Counted from the stretch's first letter, positions 1-5,230 are shown. The stretch is 6,279 nt of DNA from Syntrophaceae bacterium (GCA_003154025.1 PMCE01000089.1:1-6279); one strand, 5' to 3'. The notes: generated from the sequence alone by a model not told the origin. Numbers and translations are program-made.

Positions 1-180
1 CTCATGCAAGCCCTGGGAGCATACGGGTTCTTGGGTCTCAGGAAAGGGCTTAAAGGTTTTCTCGACCATATCCCCGCCGCCCTAGGTAATCTTCACCGAG
101 CGGCCTCACAGACGGCCTCTCTCCCCCGACTTCTGGACCTTTCCCTGGCCTGCCGGCAAGCCGTGGATCAAAGGAGATAA
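1..180 (+). CDS. C-terminal fragment of an AmgK-like / APH-family phosphotransferase (partial)
   Basis: Reading from base 1 in frame 1, an uninterrupted 59-codon reading frame ends at a TAA stop at 178-180; its 5' part lies outside the window. The visible peptide begins LMQALGAYGFLGLRKG, continues FLDHIPAALGNL, and ends in a Leu/Arg/Ala-rich tail. The pattern 'LQALGxxGFLxxxKGxxxFLxxIPxxLxxL' is what I recall for the extreme C-terminus of the COG3178/AmgK-like branch of the aminoglycoside phosphotransferase superfamily, whose characterised members phosphorylate amino sugars of peptidoglycan recycling. The catalytic motifs would lie upstream and cannot be seen, so activity is not claimed. It converges with the lipoprotein gene at 218-688, leaving 37 bp between the stops. 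A 59-codon frame can stay open by chance, so the call rests mainly on the motif resemblance. Confidence 0.55.
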   Translation, partial: LMQALGAYGFLGLRKGLKGFLDHIPAALGNLHRAASQTASLPRLLDLSLACRQAVDQRR

Positions 181-217
181 AGTTATCGCTGGCCTATTGA
201 ATTAGGCTGAGACGGTC

Positions 218-688
218 CTATTCCACCTCGGACCCCACCCCTTGCATTCGATTATCTTTTCTTTCCACTTCTTCTTTGATCTTCTCGGCGATAAGGTCTG
301 CGACTGCTTTATCGGAGTCGGCCCAGATACCAACCTCAGTGATATTCTCCGTGATCTCGATCGCAATGATCTTTATCTTCATTTTCTTGGCATGCCCTTC
401 GACTAGGCCGCCTTTTCCCTCTTGGGTCTTTGCGACTTTGGTAATCTCAATATGGAGATTCACCAGGGCGATGGCGCCCATATTCCATGTTTTTTCAAAA
501 GAGCAATCAAAAGATTTCCTGACATCCGCCTTGCTGATCTCTCTCTGCAGCTCTGCTCCTTTAATGAACAGCTGGGCCCCACCAAATATTGTCGTTGTCA
601 AGGGAATGGTTATCAAACTGCAGGATTGGAGAGCCAGCCATGTACCGGCAAAAATAACCCAGAATAAAACCGGCCGGAACTTTTTCAT
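218..688 (-). CDS. small lipoprotein, DUF3568-like
   Basis: This 156-residue protein starts with a basic, strongly hydrophobic signal sequence (MKKF, then an apolar core over residues 7-20) and a lipobox-like LQSC with Cys23 as the predicted lipidated residue. Gln at -2 of the lipobox is unusual but tolerated. Ser24 at +2 is not the inner-membrane-retaining Asp, so outer-membrane attachment is more likely. The mature part is short and alpha/beta-like. Its pattern (hydrophobic strand, Gly/Lys-rich turn, KIKIIAIEITENITEVGIW, then an amphipathic Lys/Glu-rich helix) resembles DUF3568, a family of small bacterial lipoproteins of unknown function. Length fits that family. The ATG at 688 is preceded by GAGG at 699-702, 10 nt upstream. 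The gene is divergent from the receptor gene at 1115 and convergent with the partial gene at 1-180. The coding call is firm; the family call is moderate. Confidence 0.75.
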   Translation of the reverse strand: MKKFRPVLFWVIFAGTWLALQSCSLITIPLTTTIFGGAQLFIKGAELQREISKADVRKSFDCSFEKTWNMGAIALVNLHIEITKVAKTQEGKGGLVEGHAKKMKIKIIAIEITENITEVGIWADSDKAVADLIAEKIKEEVERKDNRMQGVGSEVE

Positions 689-759
689 GAAAGAAATGCC
701 TCAAGCCTATGGGTACTCTGAATCCTTAGGGCTGTTTTCCCGCCCCGAATCCTTTCCTT

Positions 760-788
760 AATTTACCATTAAACCGGAAGCTATTCAA
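760..788 (-). promoter_or_regulatory. candidate sigma70 promoter for the lipoprotein gene
   Basis: Read on the minus strand, TTGAAT (783-788) is followed after 17 bp by TAAATT (760-765). Each box matches 4 of 6 consensus positions. Transcription would start near 753, giving a leader of about 65 nt before the ATG at 688. The assignment rests on sequence pattern only. Confidence 0.3.
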
Positions 789-812
789 ATAGAACTCCCC
801 TTCTACGCTGAT

Positions 813-847
813 TCAGACAGCAGCCCTCAGACCTCAGACCTCAGACC
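813..847. repeat. left arm of the heptad inverted array (5 units)
   Basis: Five contiguous 7-bp units read TCAGACA, GCAGCCC, TCAGACC, TCAGACC, TCAGACC. The last three are identical. They are the reverse complement of the nGTCTGR units at 960-1008, so the two arrays face each other across a 112-bp spacer. The longest perfect complementarity between the arms is 12 bp: CAGACCTCAGAC at 828-839 (or 835-846) against 961-972. Confidence 0.85.
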
Positions 848-959
848 GAAAACGGAAACCGGCCGAGAAAGTGTAGATGTCAGCGCAAGGGGGAGTAAAA
901 AATAATTTTCAATCTCTGCCTTGGCCTGCGGCCAGACCTGAAAAAACTCTGGGCTTTCA

Positions 960-1008
960 AGTCTGAGGTCTGGTGTCTGAAGTCTGGGTTCTGATGTCCG
1001 GTGTCTGC
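960..1008. repeat. right arm of the heptad inverted array (7 units)
   Basis: Seven contiguous 7-bp units follow the pattern nGTCTGR: AGTCTGA, GGTCTGG, TGTCTGA, AGTCTGG, GTTCTGA, TGTCCGG, TGTCTGC. The first position is free, the GTCTG core is kept in five of seven units, and the period is exactly 7 bp throughout. The array ends 12 bp before the candidate -35 box of the receptor gene. Its layout resembles the heptameric short tandem repeats described in some cyanobacterial genomes, but the unit sequence differs. Confidence 0.85.
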
Positions 1009-1020
1009 GGCCGAATCATC

Positions 1021-1049
1021 TTGATTAAGCGACTTCGATTTAGTAAGAT
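1021..1049 (+). promoter_or_regulatory. candidate sigma70 promoter for the Bug/TctC receptor gene
   Basis: TTGATT (1021-1026) and TAAGAT (1044-1049) are separated by 17 bp, and each matches 4 of 6 consensus positions. Transcription would start near 1056, inside the 7+7 dyad at 1053-1073, giving a leader of roughly 59 nt before the ATG at 1115. Confidence 0.4.
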
Positions 1050-1052
1050 TTG

Positions 1053-1073
1053 AAACGAATGCAAGGTTCGTTT
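1053..1073. promoter_or_regulatory. operator-like dyad at the receptor gene promoter
   Basis: AAACGAA (1053-1059) and TTCGTTT (1067-1073) form perfect 7-bp inverted arms around a 7-nt spacer, 21 bp in all, or two helical turns. The dyad begins 4 bp after the candidate -10 box and spans the predicted transcription start, a usual place for a repressor operator. It could instead act as a hairpin in the mRNA leader. No regulator gene is present in the window. Confidence 0.4.
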
Positions 1074-1100
1074 AGGAGATGGGTTTCCGAGAGAATGAAT

Positions 1101-1106
1101 AGGAGG
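1101..1106 (+). promoter_or_regulatory. Shine-Dalgarno of the Bug/TctC receptor gene
   Basis: A perfect AGGAGG sits 8 nt before the ATG at 1115. It fixes that start over the in-frame ATG at 1139 (Met9), which lies too far downstream. Confidence 0.8.
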
Positions 1107-1114
1107 TTGTCTAC

Positions 1115-2092
1115 ATGAAGGTGAGAAAAAATGACCGCATGTTCATCATCGCGGGCCTGGCTCTATTGTTCCTGTTCTGTGCTCCTTTTGTTTCCGCCCA
1201 GACCTACCCGGATCGGCCGATTACCATCTACTGCGCCTACACCGCCGATACCACGGATATGAGCACCCGTAGTCTCGCTGAAGGGGCGGAAAAGATCCTT
1301 GGAGTCCCCGTTGTGGTGGAGAATAAGCCGGGCGGCAGCTCCACGGTGTGCGCCGGCCTGCTGGCCACCAAGAAACCTGACGGGTACACGCTGGGCGTGA
1401 TCTCCACGGGGGCCTTGAGACTCCTCCCCCATCTGATGAAGATCTCCTACGATCCGCTGAAGGACTTTACGCTGATCATGCAGTACAGCCGCTTCCTCGG
1501 AGGGCTCTGCGTCCTCAGCGAGTCGCCCATCAAGACGGTCGACGATTTCATCGCTTACGCCAAAGCCCATCCGAATCTATCTTACGGGTCCCCGGGGATG
1601 TACAGTCAACAGAATATAGCCGTGGAGCTTTTCGCCCAATGCAAAGGGCTCAAGTTCAAGCACGTTCCTTTCAAGTCTGGTGCCGAAACGAGTACTGCCC
1701 TGTTGGGCAAGCACCTTGACTTTACCGCGGGCTCGGGCACGCATTTACGCTATGTGAAACAGGGAGTATTCCGAGAGATCCTGATTTACAACTCAAACAA
1801 GCGGAGTCCCAGCAATCCGAATGTCCCCACCCTTGAGGAGATCGGCTGCCAGGATTTTGCCGGCAGCGCCATGATCCTCGTCGGGCCCAAAGGTCTTCCT
1901 GAACCCATCGTGAAAAAAATCGGCGAGACCTTCAAAAAGGTTTCGGAGAGCGCCGCTTTCCAAAACAAACTGGCCAGCTTGGACCTCCCCTATGATTTTA
2001 AGGGCCAGGCTCAACTGGAAAAAGAAATTCCCCAGCTATATGAGGAGGGGAAGACCCTCCTGGCGAAGATGGGGGCCAAAAAAGCGGAATAG
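1115..2092 (+). CDS. Bug/TctC-family periplasmic solute receptor
   Basis: This 325-residue protein is a periplasmic binding protein of the Bug/TctC family, which captures carboxylates for tripartite tricarboxylate (TTT) transporters or for sensing. Residues 1-28 form a Sec signal peptide (basic start, apolar core 10-25, VSA before Gln29). The mature protein opens with the family's YPDRPI (31-36). VENKPGG (68-74) and PDGYTL (88-93) follow in the canonical order, and a YGSPG loop and HVPFKSG occur in the middle. The usual 'GGxxD' ligand-carboxylate loop reads TADTTD (43-48): Asp48 and Arg52 are kept, but the Gly pair is Ala-Asp. Length is normal for the family. No TctA or TctB membrane gene is visible, so it is an orphan receptor here, which is common in the family. 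Ligand unknown. The divergent upstream region carries a candidate promoter and operator-like dyad. Confidence 0.92.
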   Translation: MKVRKNDRMFIIAGLALLFLFCAPFVSAQTYPDRPITIYCAYTADTTDMSTRSLAEGAEKILGVPVVVENKPGGSSTVCAGLLATKKPDGYTLGVISTGALRLLPHLMKISYDPLKDFTLIMQYSRFLGGLCVLSESPIKTVDDFIAYAKAHPNLSYGSPGMYSQQNIAVELFAQCKGLKFKHVPFKSGAETSTALLGKHLDFTAGSGTHLRYVKQGVFREILIYNSNKRSPSNPNVPTLEEIGCQDFAGSAMILVGPKGLPEPIVKKIGETFKKVSESAAFQNKLASLDLPYDFKGQAQLEKEIPQLYEEGKTLLAKMGAKKAE

Positions 2093-2106
2093 CCGGGAAT
2101 CCGGCT
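2091..2106 (+). terminator. hairpin right after the receptor gene, possible terminator
   Basis: AGCCGG (2091-2096) and CCGGCT (2101-2106) form a perfect 6-bp GC-rich stem with a 4-nt loop, starting inside the TAG stop of the receptor gene. Only a weak pyrimidine run (CCTTCT) follows, so it may be an imperfect intrinsic terminator or an mRNA 3'-end stabiliser. Confidence 0.4.
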
Positions 2107-2172
2107 CCTTCTGACCGAAAGCTCGGCTGCGTAGGCGCTTAGCGTTTAAATTGACGCCAAAATGGTCACAAA

Positions 2173-2235
2173 TTGTAGGGGCAACCCTGCGTGGTTGCCC
2201 ATCTTGCAGGCGGCCACATAGGGCCGCCCCTACAA
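2173..2235. repeat. 63-bp double-hairpin palindromic repeat with TTGTAGGGGC ends
   Basis: Perfect 10-bp terminal inverted repeats, TTGTAGGGGC (2173-2182) and GCCCCTACAA (2226-2235), bound the element. Each half also folds on itself: GGGCAACC (2179-2186) with GGTTGCCC (2193-2200), and GGCGGCC (2209-2215) with GGCCGCC (2222-2228), each with a 6-nt loop. The two alternative folds give the bow-tie layout of REP/MITE-like elements. I recognise the GTAGGGGC...GCCCCTAC type as a dispersed intergenic repeat of several bacterial lineages. It lies between two convergent genes and might help end transcription from both sides. No flanking target duplication is evident. Confidence 0.85.
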
Positions 2236-2303
2236 AATCTTGTTTGGCTCCAGCCATGCCGGGTTAGGAAGTTGAGGAAATTACCCGCGAGGGGGAGGGG
2301 GGG

Positions 2304-2831
2304 TCATTTCCGTGTGTAACGGACAACCTCCCCCGTCCTTCCCGACTTCACCTCCATGAATTGATCATTAAGCTCGAGGATGGTATCGAACTGGCTCGTG
2401 CCCCGCTTGGGCTCCGAGGCCGAGCTCCAGGTATAGGTCAAGACGAGGTCTCCCTCCATCACCCGCCAGTTCCCCTTGAACATCCACACGATGGTTTTCT
2501 CCCCCATCTTCTTGAATCCGTTCCCATCGAAGACCCCCTTCGGCCGCAGGCTCATGATCACGGTGTAGGAATTCCCGTTTTCACTTCCCTGATATTCCCA
2601 TCTTCCGACCAGGGGTTTTTCTGATACCGGCGAGGCAGGCTTTTTGGGAACCTTCTCTCCTTTCTCCAGCTCGGGAAGGACCTGGGTCGCCTTTCTGTAT
2701 TGAGCGGGGATTTTGTCGAGGGAATCGACGAAGCTGACGGAGCCGTTTTCATCGACATACTTGTAGGTTTCTGCCGAACCTGGGTGGGGAAACAGAAAAA
2801 AAAGAACCAGAAATAGAGTGAAAATTCTCAT
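2304..2831 (-). CDS. exported DUF4124-domain protein with C-terminal beta-rich domain
   Basis: With the start at 2831 this is a 175-residue exported protein of unknown function. Residues 1-20 are a Sec signal peptide (MRIF, a Phe/Leu-rich core, then GSA before Glu21). Residues 21-46 match the short DUF4124 domain of proteobacterial envelope proteins (YKYVDENGSVSFVDSLDKIP). A Lys/Pro/Glu-rich linker (about 47-72) leads to a second, beta-rich region (73-175) with VGRWEYQG and WRVMEGDLVLTY, reminiscent of lipocalin-like folds; that resemblance is weak. An in-frame ATG at 2876 would add 15 residues (including KKGK) ahead of the signal core. I prefer 2831 because it gives a compact signal peptide, but the Shine-Dalgarno is poor for both: GGAG abuts the 2831 ATG and GGGAAG lies further up. 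The gene converges with the receptor gene. Confidence 0.8.
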   Translation of the reverse strand: MRIFTLFLVLFFLFPHPGSAETYKYVDENGSVSFVDSLDKIPAQYRKATQVLPELEKGEKVPKKPASPVSEKPLVGRWEYQGSENGNSYTVIMSLRPKGVFDGNGFKKMGEKTIVWMFKGNWRVMEGDLVLTYTWSSASEPKRGTSQFDTILELNDQFMEVKSGRTGEVVRYTRK

Positions 2832-2918
2832 CTCCGATGGCTTCCCTTTTTTGGGGTCCCCGGGGAAAATCTGCATCGCGGCTCTCGCTGGTTTGGATTA
2901 AGTAAAACTTGCTTAAAT

Positions 2919-2948
2919 ATTCTATCGGCTTCGGACCGGAAAAATGAA
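2919..2948 (-). promoter_or_regulatory. weak candidate promoter for the DUF4124-protein gene
   Basis: On the minus strand TTCATT (2943-2948) precedes TAGAAT (2919-2924) by 18 bp. The -10 matches 5 of 6 consensus positions, the -35 only 3. Transcription would start near 2912, about 80 nt before the preferred ATG at 2831. Confidence 0.25.
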
Positions 2949-2985
2949 GGGGCTTTTGCCTGTATGAGGGGCTCAGATCGATATC

Positions 2986-3011
2986 GGCCTGATCGGGCAT
3001 CAGGCCCTACA
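2986..3011. repeat. half-unit hairpin repeat ending CCCTACA
   Basis: GGCCTGAT (2986-2993) pairs perfectly with ATCAGGCC (2999-3006) around a 5-nt loop, and the unit runs into CCCTACA (3005-3011). This hairpin-plus-CCCTACA layout equals the right half of the 63-bp element at 2173-2235. Confidence 0.6.
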
Positions 3012-3041
3012 GGGTTCCTGACATATCCGGAAAATAGAAAT

Positions 3042-3068
3042 TTGTAGGGTACGATCCCCGATCGCACC
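3042..3068. repeat. half-unit hairpin repeat starting TTGTAGGG
   Basis: TTGTAGGG (3042-3049) runs into a stem of GGTACGATC (3048-3056) with GATCGCACC (3060-3068), with one mismatch and a 3-nt loop. This matches the left-half layout of the 2173-2235 element. Together with 2986-3011 it forms a back-to-back pair, each unit starting TGTAGGG when read outward. Confidence 0.6.
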
Positions 3069-3193
3069 GTTGCGCCCATACCCCTTCTCCCCTACTTAAT
3101 ACATGCAGGGACAGGTTTCGGAGAGAAGACGGCCTTTCCCCTTTATTCCGGCACAGCCTCCGAGGGGGGAGGGACTTTCCGGATGGACCCTAT

Positions 3194-3970
3194 TTAACGC
3201 AGTTGTTTGACGACCCCGGCAAATCCATTTTTCAATATGTCTACGTCGGATGCATAGACGATGATCTTGACCCCCGCCTGAATCCACCGTTTCGCCTCAT
3301 CCACGGAATGGACCAGCATGGCCACATCCTTCCCGTGCTTCCGCGCCGCTGCGATCATCCTGTCACGGTGTTCGTCGATGACCCGCCGCTGATCGGGGGT
3401 GCCGGACACCCCCAGTTCCTGGGCCAGATCGGACGGCCCCAGGGTAACCGCGTCGATTCCCGGCATGCCCACAATCTCATCCAGGTGCCGGAAAGCTTCC
3501 GCAGACTCCAGCATAACGGTGATATGCACCTGCTCATTCAGGAACTTCAATTGCGAGGGTAAATCTTGGGAAGTTTCGAAGTCTGTATGGGGTCCCAGAC
3601 CCGCCATCCCCCTCATGCCCAACGGAGCATAGCGGGCCGCCTGCACCACCTCGCGGGCGATATCCGGGTTATCCACCTGGGGAATATGGAGTCCCCACAC
3701 GCCCGCATCCAGGAGCCGCGTGATCCACTCCCGACTGCCCGCGGGCGGGCGGACGAGGATGGGAAAGTCCAACGCTCGCGCAAGGACCGCCATATCGGCG
3801 ACCGTTTCCATAGAGGGCGAGGAGTGCTCCATATCGATCCGGGCATAGTCAAGACCTGCACTCTTGAGCAAGGTCAAAACCGACGGAGTCCGGATCAGGT
3901 TGATCCAAGTGCCGATCTGGATTTTCCCCTCAACCAATGCTTTTTTCAGCGGATTGGTCTTCATGGGCAT
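3194..3970 (-). CDS. HpcH/HpaI-family class II aldolase
   Basis: The product (258 residues from the start at 3970) belongs to the HpcH/HpaI family of metal-dependent pyruvate aldolases, cytoplasmic TIM-barrel enzymes that cleave 4-hydroxy-2-oxo acids to pyruvate and an aldehyde. Key positions of E. coli HpaI are present with near-identical spacing: His49 in DMEHS (general base), Arg74 in LVRPP (pyruvate enolate), Glu155 in VMLES and Asp181 in GPSDLA (metal ligands). GxRG occurs at 118-121 and LGPSDLAQELG spans 177-187. An in-frame ATG at 4051 would overlap the reductase gene by 44 bp and add a non-homologous extension. The ATG at 3970 has GGGAGGA 10 nt upstream and gives the usual family length. 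It lies 37 bp after the reductase stop, so it is probably co-transcribed. The exact substrate is unknown. Confidence 0.92.
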   Translation of the reverse strand: MPMKTNPLKKALVEGKIQIGTWINLIRTPSVLTLLKSAGLDYARIDMEHSSPSMETVADMAVLARALDFPILVRPPAGSREWITRLLDAGVWGLHIPQVDNPDIAREVVQAARYAPLGMRGMAGLGPHTDFETSQDLPSQLKFLNEQVHITVMLESAEAFRHLDEIVGMPGIDAVTLGPSDLAQELGVSGTPDQRRVIDEHRDRMIAAARKHGKDVAMLVHSVDEAKRWIQAGVKIIVYASDVDILKNGFAGVVKQLR

Positions 3971-3980
3971 GATGCGCCTT

Positions 3981-3987
3981 TCCTCCC
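3981..3987 (-). promoter_or_regulatory. Shine-Dalgarno deciding the aldolase start
   Basis: Read on the minus strand, GGGAGGA lies 10 nt upstream of the ATG at 3970 and 16 nt upstream of a second in-frame ATG at 3964. It lies inside the longer frame that could begin at 4051, so it argues for 3970. Confidence 0.65.
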
Positions 3988-4007
3988 AAGAGATGGGAAT
4001 TCGCCGG

Positions 4008-5213
4008 TTAAACAATAAACTCTGAAGGGACATCGCGCAACCGTATGACATCCCTGATGCGGGCTGAAACGTTGAATCCGCTTATGCATTTCACTGAACA
4101 GGTTGAACAATCGTTACACAACTCATGGGGCAGGTTCAGAGACAGCACGAGGTCCTGGGCTTCTCCGAGGTTGCGGTAGCCGTACACATACATGTAGGCG
4201 CGCATCAGTTCGGGAATCGGCAGTGCCCGGGGGCAGGACGCCAAGCATTGCCCGCATCCCTGGCAATACAGGCTGGCCGTTAACTGCATCTTCTGTAAAT
4301 GGGATTTCTCCGAGGGAGTCAGCACGGGACCCTCCAGGATGGATAGATCGAGCTCCAATTCATCGAAGGTGGTGAAGCCGGCGATGATCGTGTGAACATT
4401 CGGGTCCTGGAGGACCCATTTCAGGGCGGCGCGGGCGTCAACTTTGTCCTTACTCTTGGAAACCATGCGGGTCCCCCCGATCGCCTTCATCCCCACGACC
4501 CCCAAACCGGCCTGAGCGGCCCTGGCGATGGCCTGCTTCATCTCCGCCTGGTGTTTCTGCTGGAAATTATACGAGGTCAAAATCACCTCATAAAATTTGG
4601 AGTCCACCGCGGCGTGGATGACCTCGGGCTCGTCGCGATGGGTGGTGATTCCCAGAAACCGGACCTTCCCCTCCTTTTTGGCTTTCGCCATGGCTTTCAG
4701 GACAGGCTCATAGAGGGCCGATTCCTTCTTCCACACATTGTGGTGGTATAGGATATCCACATAATCCAGGCCCAGGCGCTTCAGGCTGGTATCCAGGCGG
4801 CTTAGGAATAAGTCCTGCGTGGCGGTTTCCTTGTAGAGGCCGGTGGATTCGTCCCGCGGGAGATACACTTTGGTTGCCAGAACGAAGGAATCCCTGGGTC
4901 TCCCCTTGATCACCCCGCCGATGACTTCCTCGTTCTTCCCTCTCATGTAACCGTGGGCGGTATCCAGGTGAACCATGCCCGCATCCAGCGCCGCCCGAAT
5001 GAGGTTGGGGTTGTCCGAGTTCATCACCCCCATGGTAATCACCGGAAGTTTGATCCCGGTCTTCCCGAGGGTGCGGTAGGCGAACTTTCTCGGTCCTTTT
5101 CCCTTTTCTCGCTTCTGCCCTTCTTTGGTCTGATCGTTGGCGGAAAGAAAAAAGAAGCTCCCCAGGCCTGTAGCCGATGATTTTAAAAAATCCCGGCGGT
5201 TGATCTTGCTCAT
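4008..5213 (-). CDS. Tat-signal aldo/keto reductase with two C-terminal [4Fe-4S] motifs
   Basis: The 401-residue product starts with a twin-arginine motif, NRRDFLK (5-11), and a short apolar stretch (14-25), suggesting Tat export of the folded protein. Residues about 44-300 form an aldo/keto reductase barrel with the catalytic tetrad visible: Asp84 and Tyr89 in HLDTAHGY, Lys115 in LATKV, and a His in YHH (158 by family spacing). The C-terminus carries two ferredoxin-like clusters, Cys317/320/323/327 (CxxCxxCxxxCP) and Cys366/369/372/376 (CxxCxxCxxxC). The family reduces carbonyls with NAD(P)H; the Fe-S form is known in anaerobes, and its electron partner is often unknown. The frame is open to an ATG at 5258, but AGGAGG at 5219-5224, 5 nt before the 5213 ATG, and the Tat motif both fix 5213. 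It lies downstream of the dehydrogenase gene, across a palindromic element, and 37 bp upstream of the aldolase. Confidence 0.93.
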   Translation of the reverse strand: MSKINRRDFLKSSATGLGSFFFLSANDQTKEGQKREKGKGPRKFAYRTLGKTGIKLPVITMGVMNSDNPNLIRAALDAGMVHLDTAHGYMRGKNEEVIGGVIKGRPRDSFVLATKVYLPRDESTGLYKETATQDLFLSRLDTSLKRLGLDYVDILYHHNVWKKESALYEPVLKAMAKAKKEGKVRFLGITTHRDEPEVIHAAVDSKFYEVILTSYNFQQKHQAEMKQAIARAAQAGLGVVGMKAIGGTRMVSKSKDKVDARAALKWVLQDPNVHTIIAGFTTFDELELDLSILEGPVLTPSEKSHLQKMQLTASLYCQGCGQCLASCPRALPIPELMRAYMYVYGYRNLGEAQDLVLSLNLPHELCNDCSTCSVKCISGFNVSARIRDVIRLRDVPSEFIV

Positions 5214-5218
5214 CAATC

Positions 5219-5224
5219 CCTCCT
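5219..5224 (-). promoter_or_regulatory. Shine-Dalgarno deciding the reductase start
   Basis: A perfect AGGAGG on the minus strand lies 5 nt before the ATG at 5213. The alternative ATG at 5258 lies inside the neighbouring palindromic element and is not supported. Confidence 0.8.
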
Positions 5225-5230
5225 GGATCC

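Larger units (their letters stand above)
689..1114. other. divergent intergenic region with heptad repeats and two candidate promoters
   Basis: I see no credible gene in these 426 bp. The region holds a candidate minus-strand promoter (760-788), an inverted pair of 7-bp tandem arrays (813-847 and 960-1008), a short hairpin in the spacer (TGGCC at 922-926 with GGCCA at 930-934), a candidate plus-strand promoter (1021-1049), a 7+7 dyad (1053-1073) and the receptor gene's Shine-Dalgarno (1101-1106). The repeats are described in their own entries. Confidence 0.7.
2832..3193. other. gene-free stretch with half-repeat hairpins
   Basis: These 362 bp between the aldolase stop and the preferred DUF4124-protein start contain no convincing gene. 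They hold two hairpin units at 2986-3011 and 3042-3068, a weak minus-strand promoter candidate (2919-2948) and a purine run on the plus strand at 3162-3173. That run makes the aldolase mRNA's trailing sequence C-rich. No intrinsic terminator with a T-run was found after the aldolase. Confidence 0.6.

Noticed and set aside
171..176. AAGGAG resembling a ribosome binding site at the end of the left-edge gene
   Set aside because: No start codon lies at a usable distance downstream on the plus strand, and the next gene is on the minus strand.
192..207. GCCTA/TAGGC hairpin between the convergent genes at the left edge
   Set aside because: It has only 5 bp of stem, a 6-nt loop and no T-run on either side, too weak to call a terminator.
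276..761. 161-codon open frame on the plus strand
   Set aside because: It is antisense to the lipoprotein gene, which has a signal sequence, lipobox and ribosome site; this frame shows no family motif and a poor start context.
813..1008. CRISPR-like array
   Set aside because: The 7-bp units are contiguous, with no unique spacers of 25-45 bp and no longer direct repeat, so this is a tandem repeat and not CRISPR.
1079..1102. Seven-codon upstream frame (ATG at 1079, TAG at 1100-1102) overlapping the receptor Shine-Dalgarno
   Set aside because: A leader peptide was considered, but AGGAG abuts its ATG with no spacing, so it is unlikely to be translated efficiently; the peptide has no regulatory codon run.
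1163..1570. 135-codon minus-strand frame inside the receptor gene
   Set aside because: The composition is Arg/Gly/His-rich, typical of an antisense shadow, and the plus-strand gene is unambiguous.
2291..2303. G-quadruplex from the G5-A-G7 run
   Set aside because: There are only two separate G tracts, not four with loops; the region is better noted as a C-rich trailer on the minus-strand transcript.
3566..4018. 150-codon plus-strand frame opposite the aldolase
   Set aside because: It is an antisense shadow rich in Arg, His and Pro, with no motif, while the aldolase catalytic residues are intact on the other strand.
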